Of a stretch of DNA of 21,886 bases, positions 1 to 7,751 are shown piece by piece (the first letter of the stretch is position 1; every line of letters begins with the position of its first letter). Under the pieces are notes generated by a model that saw only the letters and a program-made list of their open reading frames with translations, was not told the DNA's origin and searched no databases. Made by a program: the position numbers and the translations under genes. Source of the stretch: a virus; the IMG/VR virus record IMGVR_UViG_3300029286_000272, positions 1-21,886 of that record; one strand, 5' to 3'.

Positions 1-2
1 CT

Positions 3-221
3 GATGCTGGCGGCGATGCGTATCAGCTTGCTAATGGTGCTGAAGGCCAGATGAAGTTCATCATTCTTAAAACTGATGGCGGTGGCGACGCGGTGATCAC
101 TCCGGCTAACTTTGGCCAGGGTACTACGATCACGATGGCCGATGCCGGCGATGCGTGGACGGGTTTGTTCACGAATGGCAAGTGGTATACTGTCGGCCAG
201 AACGGATGCATAATCGCTTAA
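3..221 (+). CDS. C-terminal part of a phage virion (decoration/fibre-like) protein, 5' end outside window
   Basis: The frame beginning at base 3 is open to the TAA at 219-221 and gives 72 residues. The start lies outside the window. The protein is rich in Gly, Asp, Thr and Ala and contains short beta-type segments such as EGQMKFIILKTDGGG, VITPANFGQGTTITM and the ending NGKWYTVGQNGCIIA. This pattern (a 'xGEGQxKxIxL...G.AVITPANF..GTTITF.DAGD' style fold) is familiar from small phage head-decoration or virion-fibre proteins. The position directly ahead of further virion genes agrees. The opposite-strand reading of this stretch has no protein-like features. I am confident that it is coding and less sure of the exact virion role. 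Confidence 0.7.
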   Translation, partial: DAGGDAYQLANGAEGQMKFIILKTDGGGDAVITPANFGQGTTITMADAGDAWTGLFTNGKWYTVGQNGCIIA

Positions 222-226
222 CCTAA

Positions 227-290
227 TTAAGCGTTATCCCCGTCCCTCCCTGCGACTCTCGCAAGGCAGGGACGGATTGGATAGCGTTAA
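227..290. other. long intergenic stem-loop between two virion genes
   Basis: A 64-nt nearly continuous inverted repeat. The outer arms TTAA-CGTTATCC (227-239) and GGATAGCG-TTAA (279-290) pair with one G-U and one bulged base. The inner arms CCGTCCCT (240-247) and AGGGACGG (268-275) pair, followed after a mismatch by CCT/AGG and GCGA/TCGC around a small CTC loop. No T-run follows, so it is not a typical intrinsic terminator. It could be an RNA processing or mRNA-stabilising hairpin, or limit read-through. It ends only six bases before the ATG at 297. Confidence 0.6.
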
Positions 291-296
291 ATCAAA

Positions 297-860
297 ATGT
301 CTAATCTAGCTACAAACTTAAACCAAGCCTTTACCTTTCAGTTCAACGTGACAACCTCGGGAACTCCGGAAGCGTTGTCGATAAAAAAATCGGCAAATAC
401 GATCGGATTTGCCGACAATGATCCATCTGCGGATACAATCACTGATTCGGGAAGCGGATTTTTAACCGCCGGATTCCAGCCGGGGGACGTGATTACGGTC
501 TCCGGATCGGTCTCGAATAACGGTACTTATGTGGTGACCGGAGTAGCCGCGGGTGTGTTGACTCTTGATACTAAACACGCGCTGACTACCGAAGCGGCCG
601 GGGCGGTGGTTAGAATTACCGCGGGCAAGGCGATCCCCGACGGTGTGGCGGTGACGATCAAGGCTAAAGATGGAAATACTGGAGTGATCCATATTGCCGA
701 TAGCGCGGCCAAGGCCCTTAATACTTCCGGGGGTAGTTTCACCCTGACCCACAATGAATCAGTTGGTTTGCAAGTAAATAATATCAATCAGATTTATGTT
801 GATGCCACTGTGAGCGGGGAAGGGGTTGAGGTAATCCTTGAACGCAACTATGTCGCTTAA
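297..860 (+). CDS. small beta-rich phage virion protein (decoration/head-fibre type)
   Basis: 187 residues, starting at ATG 297 with no SD and with the long hairpin directly upstream. Residues about 35-108 form a beta domain with the phage-typical run FQPGDVITVSGS followed by NNGTYVVTGV and a LTLDT strand. This small module recurs in many phage structural proteins. The C-terminal half (about 110-187) has GNTGVIHIADSAAKAL, LTHNESVGLQVNNINQIY and a GEGVEVILE ending, as in decoration or receptor-type virion proteins where a 'N-Q-I-Y-x-D' strand precedes the last beta hairpin. There is no signal peptide or membrane segment. It lies between another virion-like protein and a coiled-coil protein, inside the late block. 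The virion assignment is an inference from sequence style and context. Confidence 0.65.
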   Translation: MSNLATNLNQAFTFQFNVTTSGTPEALSIKKSANTIGFADNDPSADTITDSGSGFLTAGFQPGDVITVSGSVSNNGTYVVTGVAAGVLTLDTKHALTTEAAGAVVRITAGKAIPDGVAVTIKAKDGNTGVIHIADSAAKALNTSGGSFTLTHNESVGLQVNNINQIYVDATVSGEGVEVILERNYVA

Positions 861-1512
861 ATCGGACCGTAAAAAAAACGTCGACGACCGGGTGGGGAAA
901 TATCTTCAATCGGTCGTCGATCTCGAGAAAAAAAAGACCGGGTTGGAATCAACCATTGGCGTTCTTGAATTTAAGATTAAGGAACTTAACATTCAGATTG
1001 ATGAACTGAAACGTGGTATCTCCAAAAGAGGGGAACGTATTATATCTTTAGAAAATACCGAGCGCGAGATCGAAGCCTTGATTGAATCTTCGAAAGGTAA
1101 CGCTTCACAACTTTCGAAAGATATGCACCAAAAGATCCAGGTATCCGAGTCGATCATTAAGGATAAAAAACTTGAATACGAAAGAATAAAAGCGCAAATA
1201 TATATCGTATCTAACCGGCTTGATTCGCTGGCAGAACAGGCAAAGATTGTACAAAAAGAACGTGACGATGTTGCCCTGGAAACGGAACGGTTGCGAAATG
1301 AGTCTGGAGAGTTGGAATCAAAAAAATTGGAAATGGCGCGGTATCTTGAAAATGGTAGAATAGAACTAGCATCATTTAATGAAGCCTACCGAAAATTTAA
1401 CTCCAAAAAGATTGAAATGGACCGCCGGGAAATCGATCTTAAAATTTATGAGAAGCGTCTGCAAAAAAGGATCGACGCTTCCGGAGTTACTTTAAAAATG
1501 AAGTTAAAGTAA
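838..1512 (+). CDS. long coiled-coil protein, function unknown
   Basis: Almost the whole product (224 residues from TTG 838, 220 from ATG 850) is charged heptad-like helix, for example EKKKTGLESTIGVLEFKIKE and LDSLAEQAKIVQKERDDV, with no Cys or transmembrane segment. Two starts are possible. TTG 838 has GAGGT at 828-832 with a five-base spacer, whereas ATG 850 is 17 bases from that SD. Either way the start overlaps the end of the preceding virion gene, suggesting translational coupling. Long coiled coils next to fibre genes may be fibre shafts, fibre-assembly chaperones or scaffolds, but nothing here picks one. Resemblance to SMC or chromosome-segregation proteins would be only the generic coiled-coil signal. 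Confidence 0.75.
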   Translation: MNATMSLKSDRKKNVDDRVGKYLQSVVDLEKKKTGLESTIGVLEFKIKELNIQIDELKRGISKRGERIISLENTEREIEALIESSKGNASQLSKDMHQKIQVSESIIKDKKLEYERIKAQIYIVSNRLDSLAEQAKIVQKERDDVALETERLRNESGELESKKLEMARYLENGRIELASFNEAYRKFNSKKIEMDRREIDLKIYEKRLQKRIDASGVTLKMKLK

Positions 1513-1517
1513 ATACA

Positions 1518-2075
1518 ATGTTATTTCAAAAAGGAAATAAATTTGGATTCAAACAAGGAAATAAATTTGGGGTAGGGAATAAAAATGTTTTGGGAAAACA
1601 CTGGAAGATAAAAGATACTTCTCGGATGAGTTTAGCTAAAAAAGGAAAAATTCCTAAAAATCTTGAAGTACTAAAAAAAACTCCCCGAACAGAAGAGTGG
1701 AAAAAAAGGATTAGTGAAAGTGTTAAAAGAACCAAACATTCAAGTGAATTTATTAAAAAAATGAATGGAAGGAAGCCATGGAATTGGATAAAAGATAGAA
1801 CTATGTTGGTAAAAAAGCAAGAAAGGAACGATGTGGCTTATAAAGAGTGGAGGACAAATGTTTGGAAAAGAGATTCCTGGAAGTGTAAAATAAATAATTG
1901 TGATTGTTATGGAAGAATTGAATCTCATCATATCTTATCTTGGAAGGATTTTCCTGAATTAAGATATGATGTTAATAATGGCATTACTTTATGCCACGCT
2001 CATCATCCAAGAATACGAGCGGAAGAGAAACGACTAATTGCTGAATTTCGGCAATTAGTGTCAGTATCAAAATAA
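1518..2075 (+). CDS. HNH homing endonuclease with NUMOD-like N-terminal repeats
   Basis: A 185-residue basic protein. The N-terminus repeats a G-N-K-F-G element (residues about 6-22). Residues about 30-90 carry NUMOD3-like DNA-binding helices (DTSRMSLAKKGK, RISESVKRTKHSSEF). The C-terminus is an HNH nuclease: WKRDSWKCKINNCDC, then IESHHILSW with His137/His138, then DVNNGITLCHAHH with Asn153/154 and His162/163. Cys123, Cys128/130 and Cys159 are placed to bind structural zinc. The family nicks or cuts a specific DNA site and spreads its own gene. The gene is visibly more AT-rich than its neighbours and sits between two virion genes with only short spacers (5 and about 14 bases), as a free-standing homing insertion would. 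I see no group I intron core around it. Confidence 0.88.
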   Translation: MLFQKGNKFGFKQGNKFGVGNKNVLGKHWKIKDTSRMSLAKKGKIPKNLEVLKKTPRTEEWKKRISESVKRTKHSSEFIKKMNGRKPWNWIKDRTMLVKKQERNDVAYKEWRTNVWKRDSWKCKINNCDCYGRIESHHILSWKDFPELRYDVNNGITLCHAHHPRIRAEEKRLIAEFRQLVSVSK

Positions 2076-2089
2076 AAACATTGTCAGGA

Positions 2090-5089
2090 ATGTACGAAAA
2101 GCACGCTCCAAAACAGGCGGTATATGATATCACCGCCATTGAGGAGGAAATCTTGTCTGATCTTGCGGCGATCACTTATGCGACCGGCGATCTTTTATAT
2201 TTTAACGGGACCGATATCGTGAACCTTGGTATCGGATCTGAAGGACAAGTTTTAAAAGTTACCGGGGGGATTCCTGATTGGGAGGATTCTGGGAATCTTT
2301 TAGTTACCGGCACGGTTGCCGGCGCTACCCTGACTTCCGGACGGGTACCTTTCGCGACCACGGCGGGACTACTGACCGATAGTGCGGCATTAACTTTTAA
2401 TAGCGACACAGGAACTCTCACCGCCACTTATTTTGTCGGAGATGGTTCAGGTTTGGAGAATGTGGGCGCGACCGCAGCGACAGCCTTATCTTTTAATTGC
2501 GCGGTTTCAGAAGCGGTGAAAAAAGGCCAGGCAGTTTATGTTGTCGGCGGTGCTTCTGCATTGCCAAATATTGCCAAAGCGGACAATACCAACACCGCGA
2601 AATCTCGGGTGGTTGGTATTGCGGTTGCGGACGCTAATTCAGGAACGGTGCTTGTCCGCCGTGGCGGTACTCTTACCAATGTTGATACCCGACCGGCTAA
2701 CACTAATTTAAACCCAAACGGAGAAACTTGGCTTGAGGGTGATTTGTTATTTGCCACTATGGGCGGAGGTTTGACAAAAACAAGACCGACCAGCGGCCGG
2801 AGCGTTAAAGTGGCTTATTCATTAAAAGGAAGCGGAGCGACCGACACCCTCTTGGTCTATCCGATGGAAAACCCCGTGTGGGTTACAGCGGCGGGAGCTG
2901 AAGATATTGTTTTGCGGACAGGGGACGCTGTTGGTGTCAATAAAGTTTCATTAAGAGATTATGCCAATGTCGAAGTGGGATATTTTAATTCCGATGGTGG
3001 CGGTTCGCTGACAGGGTTGGCTTTGGGAGCGGGCAATTTGACGCTGACAGGTTCTATCGGAGCGACAGGCGCAAGGTCGCTGAAAGGTTGGTTTGCTGAT
3101 TTGGAGGTAACTAATGCCATTGCGGGAAGCGTTACAGGTAATGCCGGGACAGTGACCAACGCCACATTTACGACTGCTTTGACCAACAACGGCGGGGCGG
3201 GAACTTTAGCGTGGCCCGCGGCGGGGGCGACTTTGACCATTCCTACCGGGGGCGGGACTTTGGGAACCGCAGCGTTTACGGCTTCGACAGCTTACAAAGC
3301 CGCAGGTACAGAACCAGTAACCACGGGTGGTACAGGCTTAACAACGATAGCCGATGGTTCTATCTTGGCGGCAAATGCGGCTGATACTTTAAGCGCAATT
3401 ACCTGGCATAGCGCAGGAACAAAAGTACTGACCAATACCAGCGGTACGATTAGTTGGGAAAATGCCGCGGCAAGTGGAGCTACCACCGCTTTGGATAACT
3501 TGGCAAGCGTGGCGATAAACACTTCGTTGATTTCTGATACTAACGATACTGATGATTTGGGAAGCACGGATAAACATTGGCACAATTCTTACGTCAGTCA
3601 TGGAAATTTTGACGACATAACGGCAACGGCGGAATCGTTTTACATATACGCAAAAGACGACGGAGGGTATTTTAATTTTTCCGCTTCAGACGCTTCAACT
3701 CTCAATAAAGCAGGGGGAGGTTTTAATCTTTTCAGCGGACATGGCAACGGAAGCGGTAAAGGCGGCACGGTTTCTGTCCAAGCGGGGCACGGAGGTACGA
3801 CCGGATCTGGCGGGGATACCAAGATTTATGCCGGAGATTCGGGTTCGGGGGTAAGCAATGCCGGAAATTTGGAGTTTTATCTTTACAATGGTACTTCGGG
3901 AGGATCGAACGGATTGTTTAAAGTGTTCCCCGCAGGCGATTCTGTCGCCGCAATCCTTAATTTTGATTCGGTTGTTACCGCCGACAAAACCTTTACCTTC
4001 CCCAACGCTTCGGGGACGTTGGCTTTGACGAGCGATATTCCTACTGATTTCGCGGTTGAGGCATTAAATAATTTAGCTTCAGTCGCTATCAACACCACGC
4101 TAGTTTCCGATACTGACAACACCGACGCTTTGGGTACGGCGGCAGTCGGTTGGAGCGATTTGTTTTTGGGCAATGGCTCGGTGATTACTTGGAGTTCTGC
4201 TCCGAGTACGGCGGACATGACACTAACCCATTCGGCAAATCTTCTATCTCTAACGGGAGGCACGTTTGACGTATCTAATTTTTCAATGACCCAAGCCGAC
4301 AACGTCGGAGGTGTTTATTTACAGACAAGAGTCGGTTCGAGTCTAGGCTGTTACTGGAATTATTATGGCGCCTACAATGGGGCTGGCGGAGAGCAAAGAA
4401 CAATCTCATTAAAATCAAGAGGAACTATCGCCTCGCCTTCCGTTGTTTCCGACGGAGATATTATTGCGAATTTTTATTTTGACGGATATGACGGCGACGA
4501 GTACGCCCACGGAGCTAATTTTGGGGCTATGATTAATGGAACGCCTGGCAACGACGATATGCCTATGATGTTGTATTTTTCAACTTCTCCCGAAGGGACC
4601 AAATCTCCCGTTGAGAGATTTAGAATTGAGCAAGATGGCGGAATATTCTTTTTTAACCTGGCTTCAGCGGCGGCTTCAACCAATGTTAATGTCAATGCCA
4701 GCGGTGAACTTCACAAAGTAACGTCATCGGCAAGGTTCAAAGATAATATCAGAACGGCAAAAACAGACACTTCCAAAATTTACGACTTAAAGTTAAAAAA
4801 TTGGGAGTGGAAAAAGGACAAAACCGTTGTTGAAGAAAGCAGGGGTGTTACCGACTTTGGTTTGATTGCCGAAGAAGTGGCAACGATATTTCCCGAACTG
4901 GTGAACTACGAACCCGATTTTTCTTATAGGAAAGTGACGATTGACGATGGTTCGACATCAGTGGAACGATATGCCACATCGGAGCCAAAGCCATACTCGA
5001 TCAAAACCAGCGAATTACCGATGGTGCTTTTGGCGGAAATGCAGAAACTCAATAACCGTATCAAAGTGTTAGAAGCAAAATGCAAATAA
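2090..5089 (+). CDS. tail fibre / tailspike with C-terminal S74 intramolecular chaperone
   Basis: About 1000 residues. The first ATG is 2090; an in-frame TTG at 2081 is the alternative, and neither has a well-spaced SD. The body is Gly/Thr/Ala/Ser-rich beta fibre with phage-fibre phrases such as LYFNGTDIVNLG, PVTTGGTGLTTIADG and DKTFTFPNASGTLALTSD. Two copies of an 'NLASVAINT-L-SDT--TD-LG' module begin near 3490 and 4060. The last about 120 residues (from about 4718) match the S74/endosialidase-type chaperone: SSARFKDNI, then a WEWKKD strand, DFGLIAEEVATIFPELV, YSIKTSELPMVLLAEM and a terminal coiled coil. In that family the domain trimerises the fibre and then cleaves itself off; the Ser and Lys of SSARFK are the expected dyad region. 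Probable host-recognition fibre. Confidence 0.88.
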   Translation: MYEKHAPKQAVYDITAIEEEILSDLAAITYATGDLLYFNGTDIVNLGIGSEGQVLKVTGGIPDWEDSGNLLVTGTVAGATLTSGRVPFATTAGLLTDSAALTFNSDTGTLTATYFVGDGSGLENVGATAATALSFNCAVSEAVKKGQAVYVVGGASALPNIAKADNTNTAKSRVVGIAVADANSGTVLVRRGGTLTNVDTRPANTNLNPNGETWLEGDLLFATMGGGLTKTRPTSGRSVKVAYSLKGSGATDTLLVYPMENPVWVTAAGAEDIVLRTGDAVGVNKVSLRDYANVEVGYFNSDGGGSLTGLALGAGNLTLTGSIGATGARSLKGWFADLEVTNAIAGSVTGNAGTVTNATFTTALTNNGGAGTLAWPAAGATLTIPTGGGTLGTAAFTASTAYKAAGTEPVTTGGTGLTTIADGSILAANAADTLSAITWHSAGTKVLTNTSGTISWENAAASGATTALDNLASVAINTSLISDTNDTDDLGSTDKHWHNSYVSHGNFDDITATAESFYIYAKDDGGYFNFSASDASTLNKAGGGFNLFSGHGNGSGKGGTVSVQAGHGGTTGSGGDTKIYAGDSGSGVSNAGNLEFYLYNGTSGGSNGLFKVFPAGDSVAAILNFDSVVTADKTFTFPNASGTLALTSDIPTDFAVEALNNLASVAINTTLVSDTDNTDALGTAAVGWSDLFLGNGSVITWSSAPSTADMTLTHSANLLSLTGGTFDVSNFSMTQADNVGGVYLQTRVGSSLGCYWNYYGAYNGAGGEQRTISLKSRGTIASPSVVSDGDIIANFYFDGYDGDEYAHGANFGAMINGTPGNDDMPMMLYFSTSPEGTKSPVERFRIEQDGGIFFFNLASAAASTNVNVNASGELHKVTSSARFKDNIRTAKTDTSKIYDLKLKNWEWKKDKTVVEESRGVTDFGLIAEEVATIFPELVNYEPDFSYRKVTIDDGSTSVERYATSEPKPYSIKTSELPMVLLAEMQKLNNRIKVLEAKCK

Positions 5090-5147
5090 AAAAATATCAA
5101 CGGAACCGCTTATTGGTTGCAACTTGACGCTGTTTAATTAAATTAAT

Positions 5148-5588
5148 ATGAACGAAACGGCTTTATTCTTCAATTCAATAGTGACTGGACTTAACAGCTT
5201 AACGGTTGTCGGATTGATCGCACTGATAGTGATTTTGATTTTTGTTTGCCTAAAGATGGGATGGATCAAACCGGAATGGTTCGCGATAAAAACCGGTAGA
5301 GATGAAAAATTAGACAGTATTTTAAGCCTTGTCCAAAAGTTCGATGAAAATGATTTGAATCACACATGCAAGTCAATTGAGGTACAGCGCATAAACAGCG
5401 CATTGGAGAAGATAAATTCAACACTTGAATCGGTGTTGGTAACAATGAACACTCAAGCGGAACTTACAAGACAGGTGGTTTATGGACAAAAAAATATCTG
5501 TGATAAATATGATTTACACGATAAGCAGGCAAGGGATATAATGAATACATGCACTAATATATGGGAAAAAAAGTGCAAAGCGTTTTAA
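5148..5588 (+). CDS. single-pass membrane protein with coiled-coil tail, unknown function
   Basis: 146 residues. Residues about 18-36 (LTVVGLIALIVILIFVCLK) form one hydrophobic helix. The rest is soluble and helical with heptad-like stretches (INSALEKINSTLESVLV), and the C-terminal part contains four cysteines. The start ATG 5148 follows an A/T-rich leader without SD. The stop codon overlaps the strong AAGGAGG of the next small gene. A short N-terminal anchor plus a helical domain after the fibre gene could suit a lysis accessory (spanin- or holin-regulator-like) or a membrane-docked host-interaction protein. There is no family match I recognise, so the function stays open. Confidence 0.7.
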   Translation: MNETALFFNSIVTGLNSLTVVGLIALIVILIFVCLKMGWIKPEWFAIKTGRDEKLDSILSLVQKFDENDLNHTCKSIEVQRINSALEKINSTLESVLVTMNTQAELTRQVVYGQKNICDKYDLHDKQARDIMNTCTNIWEKKCKAF

Positions 5589-5598
5589 GGAGGTTACA

Positions 5599-5742
5599 AT
5601 GAAACAACCGTGGTGTTTAGTCAACCAGTGTGTCATTCCCAGGCATACTGCCAAGGAATGTGAAAACAAGCAGTGCCGGCAGTTGGTATATATGTGCCAG
5701 ACCGACATTGACGATATGATGTCTCGGATGGGAGGAGCATGA
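5599..5742 (+). CDS. cysteine-rich microprotein 1 of a tandem trio (47 aa)
   Basis: A 47-residue ORF opening with MKQPWCLVNQCVIPRHTAKE and containing Cys6, Cys11, Cys21, Cys26 and Cys33 (C-x4-C-x9-C-x4-C-x6-C). ATG 5599 is four bases after a near-perfect AAGGAGGT (5587-5594), one of the few strong SD sites in the window. Its TGA overlaps the ATG of the next ORF (ATGA). The Cys spacing and the 'C-V-I-P-x-x-T-A-K' segment align with the next two ORFs, supporting real, related genes. The cysteines could bind zinc or form disulfides; there is no signal peptide, so metal binding in the cytoplasm is the simpler reading. No family recognised. Confidence 0.62.
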   Translation: MKQPWCLVNQCVIPRHTAKECENKQCRQLVYMCQTDIDDMMSRMGGA

Positions 5743-5861
5743 ACGGCAGATATTATTGCACGAGGGACGATTGCTATGTCCCCTGGCAGAAAGCCAAACG
5801 GGTATGCCTGTGCAAGGGCAAGAGACGCGACCAGCGCTGCTGGAGGCTCCAGAGTGGATAG
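5739..5861 (+). CDS. cysteine-rich microprotein 2 of a tandem trio (40 aa)
   Basis: 40 residues from ATG 5739, which overlaps the stop of microprotein 1 by four bases. GGAGG (5731-5735) lies three bases upstream. It starts MNGRYYCTRDDCYVPWQKAK and carries Cys7, Cys12, Cys23, Cys25 and Cys34 in a strongly basic, aromatic sequence. Against microprotein 1 it shares an aromatic-Cys, the C-x4-C step and the 'C-(Y)-V-P-x-x-x-A-K' stretch. Against microprotein 3 the distance from Cys7 to Cys23 is identical. The overlapping start and the SD argue for translational coupling. Likely a small metal- or nucleic-acid-binding protein, inferred only from charge and cysteines. Confidence 0.57.
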   Translation: MNGRYYCTRDDCYVPWQKAKRVCLCKGKRRDQRCWRLQSG

Positions 5862-5997
5862 TTCCTTTCAATGCGGATTAAATGGGGGCTATATCGAGGA
5901 TCGCAAGGTCAAGCACCGTTGCAAGGTTAGAAAATGTTTCTTTCTTAAGGAAAGCAAACAATCTACCCTTGCCTGTTTTTCTCCGTCCGCCAGATAA
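5854..5997 (+). CDS. cysteine-rich microprotein 3 of a tandem trio (47 aa, GTG start)
   Basis: 47 residues from GTG 5854, which overlaps the TAG of microprotein 2. GGAGG at 5842-5846 is seven bases upstream, an ideal spacing, which decides this start over the longer frame running from 5776. It contains Cys7, Cys23, Cys28 and Cys41. The segment GYIEDRKVKHRCKVRKC aligns with the middle of microprotein 2 without gaps (Cys7 to Cys23) and repeats the C-x4-C step of microprotein 1. Position 12, Cys in the other two, is Gly here, so one ligand is lost or replaced. Third member of a probable duplication series; function unknown. Confidence 0.52.
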   Translation: MDSSFQCGLNGGYIEDRKVKHRCKVRKCFFLKESKQSTLACFSPSAR

Positions 5998-6088
5998 TAT
6001 TTCTACACCCTTAGGATATGCTGGCTTACGGAGAAAAGCGGATTAATAATCAGCGGATTACCCTAATAAGGTAGGCGCTAAAAAACGA
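5998..6088 (+). other. short non-coding gap with direct repeat GCGGATTA
   Basis: Ninety-one bases between the Cys-rich trio and the next gene. The octamer GCGGATTA occurs twice, ten bases apart, near 6039 and 6055. Only an 18-codon ORF can be read (from 6016) and I do not call it. There is no clear promoter or terminator. Confidence 0.3.
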
Positions 6089-6298
6089 ATGTCAGCTGGT
6101 GAACCAAACTATAGAAGGTTGCGTGAATTGGGAAAACTTCCCAATGATAAAATCAATAAGATTCCAGAATTAAAAGAGATCGAGGAATTGAAAAAAATAA
6201 TCAAAGAACTGAAAGGAAAAATGTGTAAAGATTGTCGCGACAAACTTTTCCCTAAAGAAAAAGTAACCCCGGCGGCGGAACAAACTCCTAACGCCTAA
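6089..6298 (+). CDS. small charged helical protein with CxxC motif, unknown
   Basis: 69 residues. Residues about 24-46 form a Lys/Glu-rich helix (ELKEIEELKKIIKELKGK), followed by Met-Cys-Lys-Asp-Cys and a Pro/Ala-rich tail. One CxxC pair could bind metal by dimerisation or be redox-active, but there is no thioredoxin fold at this length. ATG 6089 has no SD. The stop is five bases before the adaptor gene start, so it probably belongs to the same transcript. It may be an accessory virion or assembly factor; that is context only. Confidence 0.6.
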   Translation: MSAGEPNYRRLRELGKLPNDKINKIPELKEIEELKKIIKELKGKMCKDCRDKLFPKEKVTPAAEQTPNA

Positions 6299-6303
6299 AT
6301 TAA

Positions 6304-7749
6304 ATGTCATATCATCGTATCAATGTAAATATAAACGAACTTATCAACGGTGCGCCGACGTTGGTTTTAGACGCGGATGCCGCATCGGGTGCGGGAACGA
6401 TCACAGTTAAATCGATCATCGGCGCGGCGGATAAAAAGATACTTTTATTCCGACAGCCGGGCAGCGAACTGGCCGAGATCGGATCGATCAATGGCTCCCC
6501 CAGCGGCAATACCATTACGTTATTGAGCAATCTGACGGAATCGCATCCGGCCGGAACGACTGTTTATATCATCAGTTTCAATCAGGTAAGGTTTTATCAT
6601 TCCGCCACCGAAGTTGATGCTAACGTCAGTGATCTTACGTTGACGGCACTGGCCGCGGCTCAAGATATCGATCCGACCCAGATCGTTAATTTTTACAATG
6701 ATGCGGTGCAGACCAGCGGTTATTATTATTTCCGTTTCTCGGACAGCGTTAATACGGTCAATGATCGTTACTCCGACGCGATCCCATGGGGGGCTAAGGA
6801 GGGCAAGTTCGCCCGTAATCAAGTTGGTTACTTGTTGGATTATGTAAGTAAAAAACTTGACCATAATTGGGACGAAAGATTTTCACGCGATACTGCCTTA
6901 GATGAAATTAATGAGTGTCTTAGTTACATTCAAGGAAAATTAAAGCGTTGGTCGCGCTATTTAGTCAGCAATTACTCCTTGGGTCAAACGGCGCGCGGCA
7001 GTTTTGAGTTTACCTTGCCTAGCGATATCTATGACGCGACCAGCAATCGTTCGATCCTGCAGATCAGGATTGGCGGAATGATCGATCCTTTAACCTGGCT
7101 TGACGAAAAGGAGTTTGACCAGGTTATCTCCGGAGTTAAGATGTCGCCCCTGCGGACCCAGGCAGTTGCCACCGATGTGACTCTTGACGTTGATAATTCC
7201 TATGACTTTGATGATGATGGCACCCTTCATATATATACTGCCGGAACATTAGACGAGATCACCTACACCGGCGCGACGCGCAGCGCTACCGCGGGCCAGT
7301 TTACCGGTGTTCCGGCCACCGGTGACGGCGCCATCGGCGCGACCCATGCGGTGGATACGCTGGTGTGGCAGGATGAAGTTGAATCGATGCCGAAATACTG
7401 GACGATAAAAAACGGCAAGGTTTATATTTATCCTTTGCCGGACGAGACCTGGGAAAACAAGAACGTAGAGATCGATTGTACGCGCGAAGCTACCCAGGTT
7501 GATAGCGAGAGTGACACTATTGACACAAACCGTTATGATATGTGTAAGCACTGGCTACTTTGGCAGGGAAAAACCTACTGGAAGAACAATGGCAAGGTTG
7601 ATGTAAAAGATGATGACTTTTTAATCTTCAATGATATTTTAAAGTCGGCGATCAGGACAACTACCAGCGGACAGAAGTTTAAAATGACGCCTAAGATTAA
7701 TCAGATATCGTATCGTACAAGACGGCGGTATCCGTTTAATGTAGAATAA
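6304..7749 (+). CDS. head-tail adaptor / connector protein
   Basis: 481 residues. Residues about 165-260 hold a helical adaptor-type segment (GYLLDYVSKKLDHNWDE, ALDEINECLSYIQGKLKRW) followed by FEFTLPSDIYDATSNRSIL, and later MPKYWTIKNGKVYIYPLPDE, the 'P-x-Y-W-x-x-x-N/G-x-x-I-Y-P-x-P' signature seen in phage adaptor and gp4/gp11-type ring proteins. Two extra beta modules are present. One is near the N-terminus (VLDADAASGAGTITV through SGNTITLLSNLTESHPAGT). The other is at about 295-355 (DVTLDVDNSYDFDDDGTLHI to THAVDTLVWQ). Both types recur in other phage neck proteins. It would sit under the portal. The nozzle gene follows after two bases. Confidence 0.72.
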   Translation: MSYHRINVNINELINGAPTLVLDADAASGAGTITVKSIIGAADKKILLFRQPGSELAEIGSINGSPSGNTITLLSNLTESHPAGTTVYIISFNQVRFYHSATEVDANVSDLTLTALAAAQDIDPTQIVNFYNDAVQTSGYYYFRFSDSVNTVNDRYSDAIPWGAKEGKFARNQVGYLLDYVSKKLDHNWDERFSRDTALDEINECLSYIQGKLKRWSRYLVSNYSLGQTARGSFEFTLPSDIYDATSNRSILQIRIGGMIDPLTWLDEKEFDQVISGVKMSPLRTQAVATDVTLDVDNSYDFDDDGTLHIYTAGTLDEITYTGATRSATAGQFTGVPATGDGAIGATHAVDTLVWQDEVESMPKYWTIKNGKVYIYPLPDETWENKNVEIDCTREATQVDSESDTIDTNRYDMCKHWLLWQGKTYWKNNGKVDVKDDDFLIFNDILKSAIRTTTSGQKFKMTPKINQISYRTRRRYPFNVE

Positions 7750-7751
7750 CC

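Noticed and set aside
1505-2095. Group I intron hosting the HNH gene
   Set aside because: Flanks are separate ORFs, spacers are only a few bases, and there is no room for an intron core.
5776-5853. Longer N-terminus for the third Cys-rich microprotein, starting at ATG 5776
   Set aside because: Would overlap most of microprotein 2; the GTG at 5854 has a perfect SD spacing and the overlap typical of coupling.
6016-6072. 18-codon ORF in the gap after the Cys-rich trio
   Set aside because: Too short, no SD at proper spacing, no resemblance to the trio.
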